This document shows, one piece after another, positions 29,366 to 37,652 of a stretch of DNA of 64,000 bases. This DNA comes from Acetobacteraceae bacterium. Its GTDB lineage: Bacteria > Pseudomonadota > Alphaproteobacteria > Acetobacterales > Acetobacteraceae. Position numbers and translations under genes: made by a program. The notes under the pieces were generated by a model. That model was not told the DNA's origin, made no database searches, and saw only the letters and a list, made by a program, of their open reading frames with translations. Where the stretch lies: contig CP039460.1 in assembly GCA_004843345.1 (NCBI GenBank), forward strand, positions 573,501 to 637,500, in the 5' to 3' direction. The first letter of the stretch is position 1; every line of letters starts with the position of its first letter.

Positions 29366-29578
29366 ATGAATGTTGCATTAGACCAGAAATACTACTCACC
29401 AGCAGAGGTACAGAAGCTCTATTCGATCTCAAGAGCGACTCTTTACAATATGCTTTCTGACGGACGCTTAGAAGGTATCAAGGTTGGACGCTCTACCCGT
29501 ATCCCTGCTGAATCAATCGCTGCTTACTTTCACTCATGCCCAAAATTCTCAGGAGGAGAAATGATAGGAAGCAAATAA
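29366..29578 (+). CDS. Excisionase/AlpA-type HTH protein
   Basis: 70 residues with the HTH_17 (MerR-like) pattern: KYYSPAEVQKLYSISRATLY, NMLSDGRLEGIKVGRSTRIP, AESIAAYF. A strong AAGGAGA site precedes the ATG. In P4-like elements such proteins act as excisionase and/or activators of the integrase gene. Confidence 0.82.
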   Translation: MNVALDQKYYSPAEVQKLYSISRATLYNMLSDGRLEGIKVGRSTRIPAESIAAYFHSCPKFSGGEMIGSK

Positions 29579-29698
29579 AAAAAGGGACTTCCTAACGGCA
29601 AATTAAGAAGCCCCTAAGCCAATAAAACCCACTTCCTCATAGAACACTCACAGCCTGCAAGCAAAAAGCGTTCTATCACCAATAGGAGTACTGACCTT

Positions 29699-30058
29699 AT
29701 GAGTCATACAACACGCCACCCTAATTGCAAGAGCAGCAACAGATCCACTGCCCAGCGCTACCCTTTAAATGAAAAGGTAGATTTTGAAGAAATCCGCAGG
29801 GCATCTCAAGCGCATATCCTGCCAATCCTTCACAGATTGCTACCAGATGGACGCATTAAAGGCTCTCAGTATTTCGCCCGTAATCCAAAGCGTAATGATA
29901 AAAGCTTGGGCTCTTTTTCTGTCAATTTTAAGACAGGCCAATGGGCAGACTTTGCAACCAATGACAAAGGCGGAGATTTAATCTCTCTTTGTGCCTACCT
30001 GCATGACCTTTCACAAAAAGAAAGCGCCCAGCGCATAGCTCAAATGGTGGGGATTTAA
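29699..30058 (+). CDS. CHC2/primase-like N-terminal protein
   Basis: 119 residues. The central segment GSFSVNFKTGQWADFATNDK and KGGDLISLCAYL is typical of the primase zinc-binding-like domain found upstream of Toprim or helicase modules in phage satellites. It is the first of a tightly spaced replication set with rusA and the Toprim gene. AGGAG is 10 bases before the ATG. Confidence 0.7.
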   Translation: MSHTTRHPNCKSSNRSTAQRYPLNEKVDFEEIRRASQAHILPILHRLLPDGRIKGSQYFARNPKRNDKSLGSFSVNFKTGQWADFATNDKGGDLISLCAYLHDLSQKESAQRIAQMVGI

Positions 30059-30059
30059 G

Positions 30060-30488
30060 ATGAATACTTATCCCCTCTCCTTCTCTTTTAAAGGCAGATT
30101 AAGCGGTAAAGCACGTCCACGCTTTCTAAAAGGGGAGAACAAGATATACACGCAAAGGAAAACGCAAAACCAAGAGAGAATGATTCAGCAATATTTCATT
30201 GCTTCTTTTGGAAAGCCCCTTTTAGTCTCTCCTCTTTCCGTAAAAATAGAGTTGACACTTGAGCCCCCTAAAAGCTGGACGAAATACAAACGCTCTCATG
30301 CTTTAAATGGAAAGATACTGCCAACCATTAAGCCAGACTTAGACAATGTGGCAAAGCTGATTTTAGACGCTCTGAATGGCTTTGCTTATCAAGATGATAG
30401 ACAGGTTACACGATTAGAAATAAATCGCTCTTACGGAATTTCTGACAAGGTACAGGTAGAAATCTCTCCTATTGGGGGTGAAGTATGA
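30060..30488 (+). CDS. rusA: RusA-family Holliday junction resolvase
   Basis: 142 residues. The family signature is KPDLDNVAKLILDALNGFAY followed by QDDRQVTRLEI, which contains the catalytic Asp residues and metal-binding sites. The gene begins one base after the upstream stop and overlaps the next by four bases. It would resolve branched intermediates during element replication. Confidence 0.9.
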   Translation: MNTYPLSFSFKGRLSGKARPRFLKGENKIYTQRKTQNQERMIQQYFIASFGKPLLVSPLSVKIELTLEPPKSWTKYKRSHALNGKILPTIKPDLDNVAKLILDALNGFAYQDDRQVTRLEINRSYGISDKVQVEISPIGGEV

Positions 30489-31216
30489 CAGAGAACCTTT
30501 TCTCACCGCTCACAGATGAGGAAAAAGCATTTTCCTTATCTTCAATCCCAGTAATGGGAAACACCTCTCACAGCTTAAAAAATGAAGACTGGCAGCCTTG
30601 GAACTACCCACCGCAGGGCACTTTGTCTGGGCAAGAAGGAGAAAAGCTCCCCTATCCTTTGCCTGATCCGTGGAGAGGCTATGAATTTAAAGCTTGGTAC
30701 GCCTATGAAGATGAAGACGGACAAGTTCTTTATTTCGTTGTTCGTATGGAAGACCAAGCAGGCCATAAGGTCACACCTGCCCTTTCTTATGGGGGTTTAG
30801 ATGGAAAAGAAGGCTGGCATTGGAAAAAACCTGACCAGCGTGTTCTTTTTAACCTTCCAGAACTTGCTTTACTGCAAGACAAAGAAACCTTTCCAAATGA
30901 TAAAATCCTAGTCGTAGAAGGCGAAAAAACAGCCATAGCTGCACAAAAGAGATTGCCTGCTTATACTGTTACAACCAGTGGGGGAAGCACCAGCGCTGGG
31001 CTTGTAAATTGGGAAGCTCTTAGAGGGCATGAAGTTCTTATTTGGCCAGACAATGATGAAGCAGGTTTTAAATATGCTGAGGAAGTAAAAAAGAAGGCCT
31101 ACCAAGCAGGCGCTCTAAAGGTATTTATTTCCGCAATTCCAGAACATTATCCAAAAGGGTGGGATTTAGCTGACCCTATTCCCGTCCGTCCTTCCCCCAT
31201 TCAAGAAGCTGCTTAA
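30485..31216 (+). CDS. Toprim-domain primase-like protein
   Basis: 243 residues. The N-terminal half has a beta-rich region (AWYAYEDEDGQVLYFVVRMED). The C-terminal Toprim domain has the catalytic Glu in ILVVEGEKTAIAAQKRLP and the acidic pair in VLIWPDNDEAGFKYAEEV. Together with the upstream CHC2-like gene and downstream helicase it would form a split primase-helicase. A stem-loop without a T run (31224-31249) follows. Confidence 0.82.
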   Translation: MTENLFSPLTDEEKAFSLSSIPVMGNTSHSLKNEDWQPWNYPPQGTLSGQEGEKLPYPLPDPWRGYEFKAWYAYEDEDGQVLYFVVRMEDQAGHKVTPALSYGGLDGKEGWHWKKPDQRVLFNLPELALLQDKETFPNDKILVVEGEKTAIAAQKRLPAYTVTTSGGSTSAGLVNWEALRGHEVLIWPDNDEAGFKYAEEVKKKAYQAGALKVFISAIPEHYPKGWDLADPIPVRPSPIQEAA

Positions 31217-31288
31217 AGAAAAAGCCCCGCAAGCAATCAAAAGCGGGGCCATTCTCAAACTACTATTCACCAAGGAAACTATATCAAT

Positions 31289-32731
31289 ATGACTACCCAG
31301 CAACAAGAGAAAATCTCCTTTAATGATCAGAAAAGAATGCAACAATCTTTAGATGAAATTGCTCTAAATGCCCCCTTACAAAAAAGGGAGGAATTGAATC
31401 AAGAAGAAGCTCAGAAGATAGAAATCCCAGATGAACTATTAGAAAAATTCCTTACCAAACCTGAAAAAATGACTTGGCCGACTGAGCTTAAAAAAATAAT
31501 GGGAAATGAAGACGCTAACAGAGTAGAAAAACTGGAAGCTTTTACGTCTCTAGCACCAGAGCTCAAGGGACTGCTTGTCTTTGATGAGCTGAGAAACAGA
31601 TTCATGTTAACGCGAGAACCTCCCAGCATTAGAAAAAAGAGCCATTCTGTCTTAGGTTTTGGAGAGTCTTTTCCTATTACCTTCAAAGAAAGGCATCTTT
31701 TGAAAATATCTGAATGGATAGAGGCAACAACTGGCCTTAAAACCATGATGAAAAAAAGCGTCATTCGGGATTATTTAGAAGAGGCTGGCAATAAATACAG
31801 AGTAAACGCTATACGGGATTATCTAAATGCCCAGCGATGGGACGGTATTAAGCGTTTAGAGTACTTTCTAGCTCTTTGCTGGCATCTTGAGCCCTCAGAG
31901 TATTTAAAAGAAATTGGCACTCGTTTTATGGTGGCATCTGTTGCTCGTGCTTTGGTGGTTAAAAGGCCTTATAAATTCGATTGGATGCCTGTTTTTAGTG
32001 GAACGCAGGGCTTAGGGAAAAGCCGTTTTGTTCGTATTCTATTTGGTGAATGGGCAAAAGAGGACATTTCTGCAAACATTCGAGACAAAGATGCTTGCCA
32101 AGAGCTGCAAGGAAACTGGGGAATAGAAATCTCTGAACTTGCTTCTTTACGGCGTACCTCACACGAACAAGCCAAAAGCTTTCTAAGCCGAGAAGTCGAT
32201 AATTATAGGCCATCTTATGCAAGAGATGCTGAGAACTTTCCCCGCAGATGCGTCTTTATTGGAACAAGCAATGAAGAACGGTTTTTAACAGATCCAACAG
32301 GCAATAGACGTTTTATGCCTATCTTCATTGAAAAGCCCCTAAATGCTGAATGGCTGCAAGATAATAAAAATCAGCTTTGGGCAGAAGCTTATGAACTCTT
32401 TAAGGCCAATCCTGACTTTGAGACATGGGAACCTGCTTATTTAAAAAATGAGATTGCTGCCATCAGAGAAAGAGCAACTGAAAGCGATATTTTAGAAGAG
32501 CGGGTTCAGGACGTTCTTTTAAAGAATATGGTTGGTTTCCGTACAGGGACAAGATGGGAAGGAAGAACAGACTTCCCCCTATCTTTGCTATCTGAAGCCT
32601 TAGGAAACAAAACCCCAAGCATGAAAGAAAATAAACGCCTTGGGACAATGCTTAGAAAGTTTGGTTACATAAAAGAGCAGGTAAAAATCGGTGAGATGCG
32701 CTCTTGGGTATGGCGGAAAATATGCAATTAA
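31289..32731 (+). CDS. VapE-type replicative helicase (virulence-associated E family)
   Basis: 480 residues. Conserved segments: VNAIRDYLNAQRWDGIKRLE, the Walker A SGTQGLGKSRFVRIL, Walker B-like IEISELASL, sensor region SREVDNYRPSYARDAENFPR and VFIGTSNEERFLTDPTGNRR. This AAA+/SF3-like family is the replication protein of many satellites and pathogenicity islands. It is followed immediately by the GTGCACC iteron cluster, the likely origin it binds. Confidence 0.9.
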   Translation: MTTQQQEKISFNDQKRMQQSLDEIALNAPLQKREELNQEEAQKIEIPDELLEKFLTKPEKMTWPTELKKIMGNEDANRVEKLEAFTSLAPELKGLLVFDELRNRFMLTREPPSIRKKSHSVLGFGESFPITFKERHLLKISEWIEATTGLKTMMKKSVIRDYLEEAGNKYRVNAIRDYLNAQRWDGIKRLEYFLALCWHLEPSEYLKEIGTRFMVASVARALVVKRPYKFDWMPVFSGTQGLGKSRFVRILFGEWAKEDISANIRDKDACQELQGNWGIEISELASLRRTSHEQAKSFLSREVDNYRPSYARDAENFPRRCVFIGTSNEERFLTDPTGNRRFMPIFIEKPLNAEWLQDNKNQLWAEAYELFKANPDFETWEPAYLKNEIAAIRERATESDILEERVQDVLLKNMVGFRTGTRWEGRTDFPLSLLSEALGNKTPSMKENKRLGTMLRKFGYIKEQVKIGEMRSWVWRKICN

Positions 32732-33051
32732 AAAAAAGTAAAAAGTTTTTCTTAAAAAGGGGTGCATCATGTGCAACGTGTGCACACCCGCAGAAAGCTG
32801 GGAATAATTGTGCACCCGTAGGTGGCTTTACGGGTGCACGGTGCACCCCTATTTTTCCCTAGGGGTGCACAAAAGAACCCCAGAAATCTGCACCTTATAG
32901 AGCCGTTTTTAGAAAGTGCACCCCTTGCACCCCTTTAAACAAAAAAACTTTTAGTTTTTTGTTTTTGTCATTTTTGGAAACAACCAAAGGAAAAATTTTT
33001 ACTGTCACACAATTAAGGGAAATAACTCAATAAAAAGAGGAGAAGAATAAA
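32732..33051 (+). other. Iteron-rich region with AT-rich tract, candidate replication origin
   Basis: 320 bases without a gene. From 32763 to 32929 there are ten TGCA cores, most in the context GTGCACCC or its complement. Two perfect inverted repeats with 11-base arms are formed: GTGCACCCGTA/TACGGGTGCAC, and GTGCACCCCTA (32841-32851)/TAGGGGTGCAC (32860-32870). An A/T-rich stretch follows (32939-32996). Repeats next to an AT-rich tract and directly after a VapE-type gene is the usual layout of satellite origins. Confidence 0.65.
32858..32972 (+). repeat. 115-base direct repeat, copy 1
   Basis: Matches 40418-40532 with three transitions (112 of 115 positions). It includes GTGCACCC-type iterons and the AT-rich end. 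Confidence 0.9.
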
Positions 33052-33480
33052 GTGGAGATACAGCAGTGCCTTAGTTACGAGAACAGTACGCGCGCACGCA
33101 CACGCGCGCGTATCATTGGGTTACTACAGCAGCGCCTTATTAAGCTTGCTGTTATGGAAGCAAAAAATCATGAACGCAGGGCAAAGGAAGAAGACCCAGA
33201 GGCGTATTTCAAAAGCTTAAATGAGAGATACTCTGTAAAGTTCGCCTGTAATGTTTCTTTGAGAGAAATAGAGCTGCCAGAAGTTGACGTTTACACACTC
33301 AGATCAAAGACAGGAATGACGCAAGCGCATTTTGCCTCATATTACGGGTTTACTGCTGGCGCTGTACGAGATTGGGAACAAGGCAAAAGGCAGCCTTCAA
33401 GAACGGCAAAGCTCTTACTTAGGGTTATTGAAAAAATGCCTTATGCGGTTGATAAGGCGCTTGAGGAGAGAGTGCTTTAG
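33052..33480 (+). CDS. HTH (XRE/HigA-like) regulator
   Basis: 142 residues from a GTG start with AGGAG upstream. The C-terminal half is a helix-turn-helix of the antitoxin/NadS kind: YTLRSKTGMTQAHFASYYGF, TAGAVRDWEQGKRQPSRTAK. The N-terminal part is Arg-rich (NSTRARTRARIIG), encoded by an alternating purine-pyrimidine run. No toxin gene is adjacent, so it may be a stand-alone regulator rather than an antitoxin. Confidence 0.7.
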   Translation: MEIQQCLSYENSTRARTRARIIGLLQQRLIKLAVMEAKNHERRAKEEDPEAYFKSLNERYSVKFACNVSLREIELPEVDVYTLRSKTGMTQAHFASYYGFTAGAVRDWEQGKRQPSRTAKLLLRVIEKMPYAVDKALEERVL

Positions 33481-33582
33481 GCGAGCCCAGCGGATAAAAG
33501 GAAGATATATGCTTCCTTGAAGGAAAATATTCCACTCTTTTGTCATTATGGCATTTAGATATAAATGTGATTATATAGAACT

Positions 33583-33596
33583 CATGAAGCTTCATG
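33583..33596. promoter_or_regulatory. Palindrome upstream of the Panacea gene
   Basis: CATGAAGCTTCATG, a perfect 14-base palindrome 47 bases before the start codon. It is just after an AT-rich, TATATAG-containing segment that could be a -10 element. It is a plausible operator for autoregulation of the TA pair. Confidence 0.4.
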
Positions 33597-33642
33597 GGAA
33601 CTTAATAGACTCTAATTACTTTTTATCTTACGGAGGGAAACT

Positions 33643-34101
33643 ATGCTAAGCGCACAGACTGTTGCCAATCGCCTAATTGAACTCGCAAGAAAAGAAGGGA
33701 AGGCCTTTACACCACTTCAACTGCAAAAACTTGTTTATCTTGCCCATGCTTGGACTCTTGGATTAGATCATAAGCCTTTAATCACAAATAGAATTGAAGC
33801 CTGGCAGTATGGACCTGTCATACCTGACATGTACGATCAGTTACGCCGTTATAAAGCAGAACCTGTAAAGCAACTTATCCCTGCTATGTCTGAACATATC
33901 AAACCAAGGCAAGAAGACATCATTAAAGAAATCTATAAAACCTATGGCGACTTAACAGGGGGACAATTAGTTTCATTGACTCATAAAAAGGGAACGCCTT
34001 GGTCTGAGGTTTTTAATAACGGCGCAGGGCAATGGGATATTATCCCTGATGATTTAATACAACGCCACTATGAAGAAAAACTTGCTAAAAATAATCAATG
34101 A
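33643..34101 (+). CDS. Panacea-domain (DUF4065/SocA-like) antitoxin candidate
   Basis: 152 residues. The domain is recognisable from SAQTVANRLIELARKEG, LTPLQLQKLVYLAHAW-like (FTPLQLQKLVYLAHAW), EAWQYGPVIPDMYDQLRRY, and the late segment TGGQLVSLTHKKGTPW. Proteins with this domain serve as antitoxins to unrelated toxins, including membrane-acting ones. GGAGGG precedes the ATG, and the stop overlaps the next gene by four bases. Confidence 0.82.
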   Translation: MLSAQTVANRLIELARKEGKAFTPLQLQKLVYLAHAWTLGLDHKPLITNRIEAWQYGPVIPDMYDQLRRYKAEPVKQLIPAMSEHIKPRQEDIIKEIYKTYGDLTGGQLVSLTHKKGTPWSEVFNNGAGQWDIIPDDLIQRHYEEKLAKNNQ

Positions 34102-34496
34102 CGTCCAATCAAAAGCGCCCAGCGTCTATAATTTCGAAAGCAGATAAACAAAATATTGAAGATGCCCAAAGCATTCCTAAGGAGGAAGAGCAAAAACTTG
34201 GCAGGGCACTTTCGACTAACAAACCACAAAAAACACTTGAATCTAGAGCACAAGAAGCGGAATTTGATGACGATAGGAAATTTGCTTGGCATGTCCACTA
34301 TGCAAAAGTTATCTTTTTATATGCTGGAGCTTTTGCCTGTGTATGTATCTTGTTAGTGTGGCTGCTAAATCTTCTCGGTCCAGATAAAATACAATGGCTT
34401 TCAGATAGCAAAATAAGCTCTCTTGGAAATATGGTAGGCGCTATTGTTGCTTCCTTTGGAGCAAATAAAATTGGTTCTTTTTTCTTTAAAAAATAG
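34098..34496 (+). CDS. Membrane protein coupled to the Panacea gene, candidate toxin
   Basis: 132 residues. The N-terminal 65 are charged. A strong transmembrane helix follows (about 69-91, KVIFLYAGAFACVCILLVWL), then a second hydrophobic Gly-rich segment (MVGAIVASFGANKIGSFFF) and a Lys-Lys end. It overlaps the Panacea-domain gene by ATGA. The coupling and small membrane architecture suggest a membrane-targeted toxin neutralised by the upstream protein. The alternative is an ordinary accessory membrane protein. Confidence 0.6.
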   Translation: MTSNQKRPASIISKADKQNIEDAQSIPKEEEQKLGRALSTNKPQKTLESRAQEAEFDDDRKFAWHVHYAKVIFLYAGAFACVCILLVWLLNLLGPDKIQWLSDSKISSLGNMVGAIVASFGANKIGSFFFKK

Positions 34497-34699
34497 AATC
34501 CTAGCGAAGGCTCAAGGCGTTTTATTTGTTCTTTTGGGATGGCTTTCTAAAAAAGCATCTTTAATCTCCTCTAAGCTATCCCATTCTTTTAAATGCTTTG
34601 ACCCTGCTGGAAATGCACCCCCTTTAAACATACAAAGAAAAAGCGCCCCGATCCATTCAGAAAGAGACGCTTTAGCTATTATGAGAATTGTATCTTAGG

Positions 34700-34909
34700 C
34701 TACATCATCCACGTACCTTTTTCAATTGCTTCCTCAATTTTACCTTTTTCAAAACTTAGAGCGCTTTCTAATTCACCAAAAATATTCTGGATATACGTTC
34801 CAGCAGTATTTCTATTATTAGCACCCAAACATTTCAGTTTTTTCTCAAGATCTGAAATCATCGAAATTACTTCTTCAATATCCTGGATAGATGGCCTCAT
34901 TATAGACAT
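34700..34909 (-). CDS. Small helical protein of unknown function
   Basis: 69 residues, MSIMRPSIQDIEEVISMISD, mostly amphipathic helix with no HTH. The minus-strand AGGAGAGCTTTT before the ATG is a strong ribosome site, which is the main evidence for it. Confidence 0.55.
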   Translation of the reverse strand: MSIMRPSIQDIEEVISMISDLEKKLKCLGANNRNTAGTYIQNIFGELESALSFEKGKIEEAIEKGTWMM

Positions 34910-34994
34910 AAAAGCTCTCCTAAAATTAGAAACAATCTAGTAGAAATATTCCGCCCAGCTATCGAAAGAGTCAATAAGTTTAAGCATAGAAATC

Positions 34995-35222
34995 CTATTC
35001 AGCAGAACGTCTCTCTTGCCATGTTTTCCAGCCATCTGGTAGAGGATTTTCTCTTAGGTATTGAGAAGTCCCTCTTATCCAAATAGCAACATTTTCAGGG
35101 ATTGGTAGCTTTCCTGTTGCCCAGCGAGAAACGGTTGTGTGACTTACGCCTAAAATTCTCGATAAAGCATGCTGACTCCACTCTAAAGAATCCATGCACG
35201 CCCGCAGCTCATCTGTTGTCAT
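34995..35222 (-). CDS. Small HTH regulator (XRE-like)
   Basis: 75 residues. The HTH is at about 12-38 (LEWSQHALSRILGVSHTTVSRWATGKLPIP). The C-terminal third is Trp-rich (DGWKTWQERR). It belongs to the minus-strand regulator block of the element. Confidence 0.7.
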   Translation of the reverse strand: MTTDELRACMDSLEWSQHALSRILGVSHTTVSRWATGKLPIPENVAIWIRGTSQYLRENPLPDGWKTWQERRSAE

Positions 35223-35242
35223 TGGAAGAAAAACCGAATTTT

Positions 35243-35698
35243 TTATCTGATCCTATGGTGAATAACTACGGCTTTCTCTATGGCTTCTTTTATCTGCTGT
35301 AAAAAAGAAAGATCTTTACCTTTTAATGCTTGTACTGTTCCTGAAGAATTTTGAAAAGAAAGAAGATAATGAAAATTAGACCATTTGTTAAATGCTGCTA
35401 ACAAACAAAAAAGTGTGCAAAATATTCCTAAAACAAAAGTCGGAAAACTTTTCAAGCCAACAGAGAGCAAAAATCCTCCAACAAAACATATTGCCGCATA
35501 TGCCAACATTTCCTTCCCGCGGTCTCCAACAGAAAGAACTGAAATGCTACTAATATTTGCTATCGGATAGGTTGTACTCCCTATCCTGATAAAATCAGTG
35601 TTTACCTGAACATTTCCATTCTCAAATAAAATAGGATCAAAATTCTGCTTTTCCTCGGGTAATTCGATGTGAACTTCTGGCTTTTGAGTTAAAGACAT
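35243..35698 (-). CDS. DUF6232-like membrane protein
   Basis: 151 residues. It has a short soluble N-terminal beta region (NVQVNTDFIRIGSTTYPIAN, then ISSISVL). Two transmembrane helices follow at about residues 65-105 (AAICFVGGFLLSVG; FPTFVLGIFCTLFCLLAAF), then a C-terminal part (SGTVQALKGKDLSFLQQIKE). The YPIANISSISV pattern fits DUF6232. Function unknown. Confidence 0.6.
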   Translation of the reverse strand: MSLTQKPEVHIELPEEKQNFDPILFENGNVQVNTDFIRIGSTTYPIANISSISVLSVGDRGKEMLAYAAICFVGGFLLSVGLKSFPTFVLGIFCTLFCLLAAFNKWSNFHYLLSFQNSSGTVQALKGKDLSFLQQIKEAIEKAVVIHHRIR

Positions 35699-35811
35699 TT
35701 CTTTTTCTTTCTTATAGAAGCCTTTTAGAAACTAATTGTGAAGAATAGTCTTCTTACCTATAGCAAGAGTCAATATACCTAATAGCATTTGTACTCCTAA
35801 CATGCTGAATT

Positions 35812-36081
35812 TCAGCCTTTTCTAGGCGTTTTAAATCTAACACCTTCTCCTGCCTTCCCCTCTGGCAAAAACTCGACTCCAGCATCTTCTAAAGCCTTTT
35901 GAATCAAATCTAAATTGCTCTGTCTTGGCTCTACCTGCTCTTTTTCAATACGAACAATAGAGATACTGCTTAGCCCAGCTTTTTCTGCCAGTTGTCCCTG
36001 CGTCCAGCCTAATAGGCTTCTGGCGCTTCTAATCTGCACTATTGAAATGTTTGTTTTTCTATCTTTTTGTATTGCTTTCAT
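35812..36081 (-). CDS. XRE-family repressor
   Basis: 89 residues from the ATG at 36081; a longer hydrophobic-start frame from 36174 is unlikely. HTH_3: IRSARSLLGWTQGQLAEKAG, LSSISIVRIEKEQVEPRQSN. It is divergent from the plus-strand operon beginning at 36212, with a symmetric site at 36110-36126 between them. This is the usual layout of a lysogeny-type switch. Confidence 0.82.
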   Translation of the reverse strand: MKAIQKDRKTNISIVQIRSARSLLGWTQGQLAEKAGLSSISIVRIEKEQVEPRQSNLDLIQKALEDAGVEFLPEGKAGEGVRFKTPRKG

Positions 36082-36109
36082 ATTTTTATATATGTTATAA
36101 AAACTTACA

Positions 36110-36126
36110 TTAAGCAAGATGCTTAA
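36110..36126. promoter_or_regulatory. Inverted repeat between divergent regulators, candidate operator
   Basis: TTAAGC-AAGAT-GCTTAA, extended imperfectly to CTTACATTAAGC/GCTTAATAAG. It is 29 bases upstream of the XRE start codon. Confidence 0.5.
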
Positions 36127-36211
36127 TAAGCAAAAAACAAAAAAAAACGGCAAGGAAAAGAGGTGCGAACTCAAACCCTTGCCTAACCAACATTAAAAAG
36201 AGAGTTTTAAT

Positions 36212-36538
36212 ATGGCTATCAGTGATTTTATCATAGGTAACGAAGATTTAAACAGCCCCGTTTCTATCATAGATAATTTAGAGGATATTCGGGCAGACTT
36301 CTCTCTATTGACAGAGAAAAGCTGGAATCCTACTTTGAAGGCAAGAGGTTTAGTCACCTTCAAAGCGGAAGCGCACCCGAAAGTTTTTGCGCTATTTTTA
36401 TACCTAAGAGATTTATTTCTTGGGGGGAGTCTTGCCCTATACAAAACCCGAAAGGGGAAAAGGCAAGACAGTTCTTTGGCTGTGACTAAACTCCCCCCTG
36501 CTCAAAAGCGGGTTTCTTTAGTCAGAAACAAAGGATAG
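36212..36538 (+). CDS. Unknown protein, first gene of the plus-strand early operon
   Basis: 108 residues, MAISDFIIGNEDLNSPVSII. The mid segment LKARGLVTFKAEAHPKVFAL faintly recalls Icd-like/P4 small regulatory proteins, and the end is basic. AGAGAG lies before the ATG. It heads a cluster of five small co-directional genes. Confidence 0.5.
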   Translation: MAISDFIIGNEDLNSPVSIIDNLEDIRADFSLLTEKSWNPTLKARGLVTFKAEAHPKVFALFLYLRDLFLGGSLALYKTRKGKRQDSSLAVTKLPPAQKRVSLVRNKG

Positions 36539-36542
36539 TCCC

Positions 36543-36800
36543 ATGCAACACACAGCAAAAGCGCCCAATACTGAGGCTTTGTCTAATACATTAAGCCAAT
36601 TCGGAAACTGGCTTTTAGACCTTATGAACGCCGTAGAAGCAAGTAGAATGCTTCTTGAGGTATCGGAGAAGGAAGACGGTGGAAAGTTTGACTATGTCTA
36701 TACAGCAAAGCGCAATTTAGATTTTATTCTCAGCGCCATAGGTAGCCAGAGTGACAGTTTAGAAGAAGCTCTAAAAACATTTCAGGGAGAAAAAGCATGA
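36543..36800 (+). CDS. Unknown small protein
   Basis: 85 residues, predicted helical, with no recognised motif (LSQFGNWLLDLMNAVEASRM). It lies 4 bases after the previous stop and overlaps the next gene by four bases (ATGA), so it belongs to the same operon. Confidence 0.55.
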   Translation: MQHTAKAPNTEALSNTLSQFGNWLLDLMNAVEASRMLLEVSEKEDGGKFDYVYTAKRNLDFILSAIGSQSDSLEEALKTFQGEKA

Positions 36801-37111
36801 AGGACAACACTAGAATGCTTCTCTCTGTCTGCCATGAAGCAAAAAGCTACATTTCAAACGCCGCCTGCCTTTTTATGATCCTTCAAAATGAGCTTGAAAA
36901 CATACGGCAACAATCGGAGGAAATAGACTGCTTCCTAGAGGCACGTTTAAGCGTGCTGAGCGATGCTTTTAAAATCTACTCTGTATCCCATGAGACCACT
37001 TATAAAAATCTCATGTTCGCTATCGAAAGCACAGAGAAAGAGGACACGGAAAACGAAATAGCAAAGAAGGCTGTTTTTATCTCCAAGCATCTTAAAGGAG
37101 AGGTCAAATGA
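36797..37111 (+). CDS. Unknown helical protein
   Basis: 104 residues, MKDNTRMLLSVCHEAKSYIS. It is mostly helical with no motif. It overlaps the previous and following genes by four bases each, showing translational coupling. Confidence 0.55.
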   Translation: MKDNTRMLLSVCHEAKSYISNAACLFMILQNELENIRQQSEEIDCFLEARLSVLSDAFKIYSVSHETTYKNLMFAIESTEKEDTENEIAKKAVFISKHLKGEVK

Positions 37112-37275
37112 AAAGGGATGATATTCTTTCAGAGCTTTTTGACCTTGGTACAATTCTTAAAAACTACTCTTGCGAATATGGGGACACAGAAAGCCACGTT
37201 TCCGTCTTACAGAGGATAGGGAAAAGGCTCTCACAGCTTGGCATTATTTTAGCGAATGAGGAGGCTTTCAAATGA
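37108..37275 (+). CDS. Unknown 55-residue protein
   Basis: MKRDDILSELFDLGTILKNY to EEAFK. It overlaps both neighbours by four bases (ATGA on each side) and has AGGAGAGG before its ATG, so it is very likely translated. No motif. Confidence 0.6.
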   Translation: MKRDDILSELFDLGTILKNYSCEYGDTESHVSVLQRIGKRLSQLGIILANEEAFK

Positions 37276-37652
37276 GAAAAGACCCACGCATTAAAGCCTT
37301 AGAGATTGCATTGATGCCTTGCCGTTGTGCTGGTGAGACAGAAGCAGAAAGCTACCGCAGGGCATTAAAAGAAGCGGACCTATCCGCTTGGAGAAATGCC
37401 AAAATAACACCTGCCCCAGAGAATGAGGAAGTTCTTGTTTTCGCAGTAACGAACAATCCCTTTTTACCGACTATTATTTCAAGCGGTTCTTTTATGGCCG
37501 AATATCTTGAGTGGAATGTGAGCGGATATTCTGAAAAAGAATTGAAGGTTACGCATTGGCAACCGCTTCCGCCTGATCCACTAGAGGAAAAAGTTTCCCT
37601 TAGTCGAAGTACTAAAATGGCCTTTAGCTCTGCCCAGCGAAAAGGGAGATGA
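37272..37652 (+). CDS. DUF551-like protein
   Basis: 126 residues. The C-terminal half carries the DUF551-type ending KVTHWQPLPPDP. The first part has a small Cys-containing stretch (MPCRCAGETEAESYRRAL). It is the last gene of the plus-strand operon before the stem-loop region. Confidence 0.6.
   Translation: MRKDPRIKALEIALMPCRCAGETEAESYRRALKEADLSAWRNAKITPAPENEEVLVFAVTNNPFLPTIISSGSFMAEYLEWNVSGYSEKELKVTHWQPLPPDPLEEKVSLSRSTKMAFSSAQRKGR

Noticed and set aside
31224-31249. GCCCCGC/GCGGGGC hairpin as a terminator before the VapE gene
   Set aside because: No T run follows it, so I note it as a hairpin in the spacer only.
32763-32929. CRISPR-like repeats
   Set aside because: GTGCACCC units are short, in both orientations and unevenly spaced, with no equal-length spacers and no cas genes; iterons fit better.
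34444-34698. 84-codon frame overlapping the end of the membrane-protein gene
   Set aside because: Different frame from the real gene, no ribosome site, low-complexity tail; treated as a shadow.
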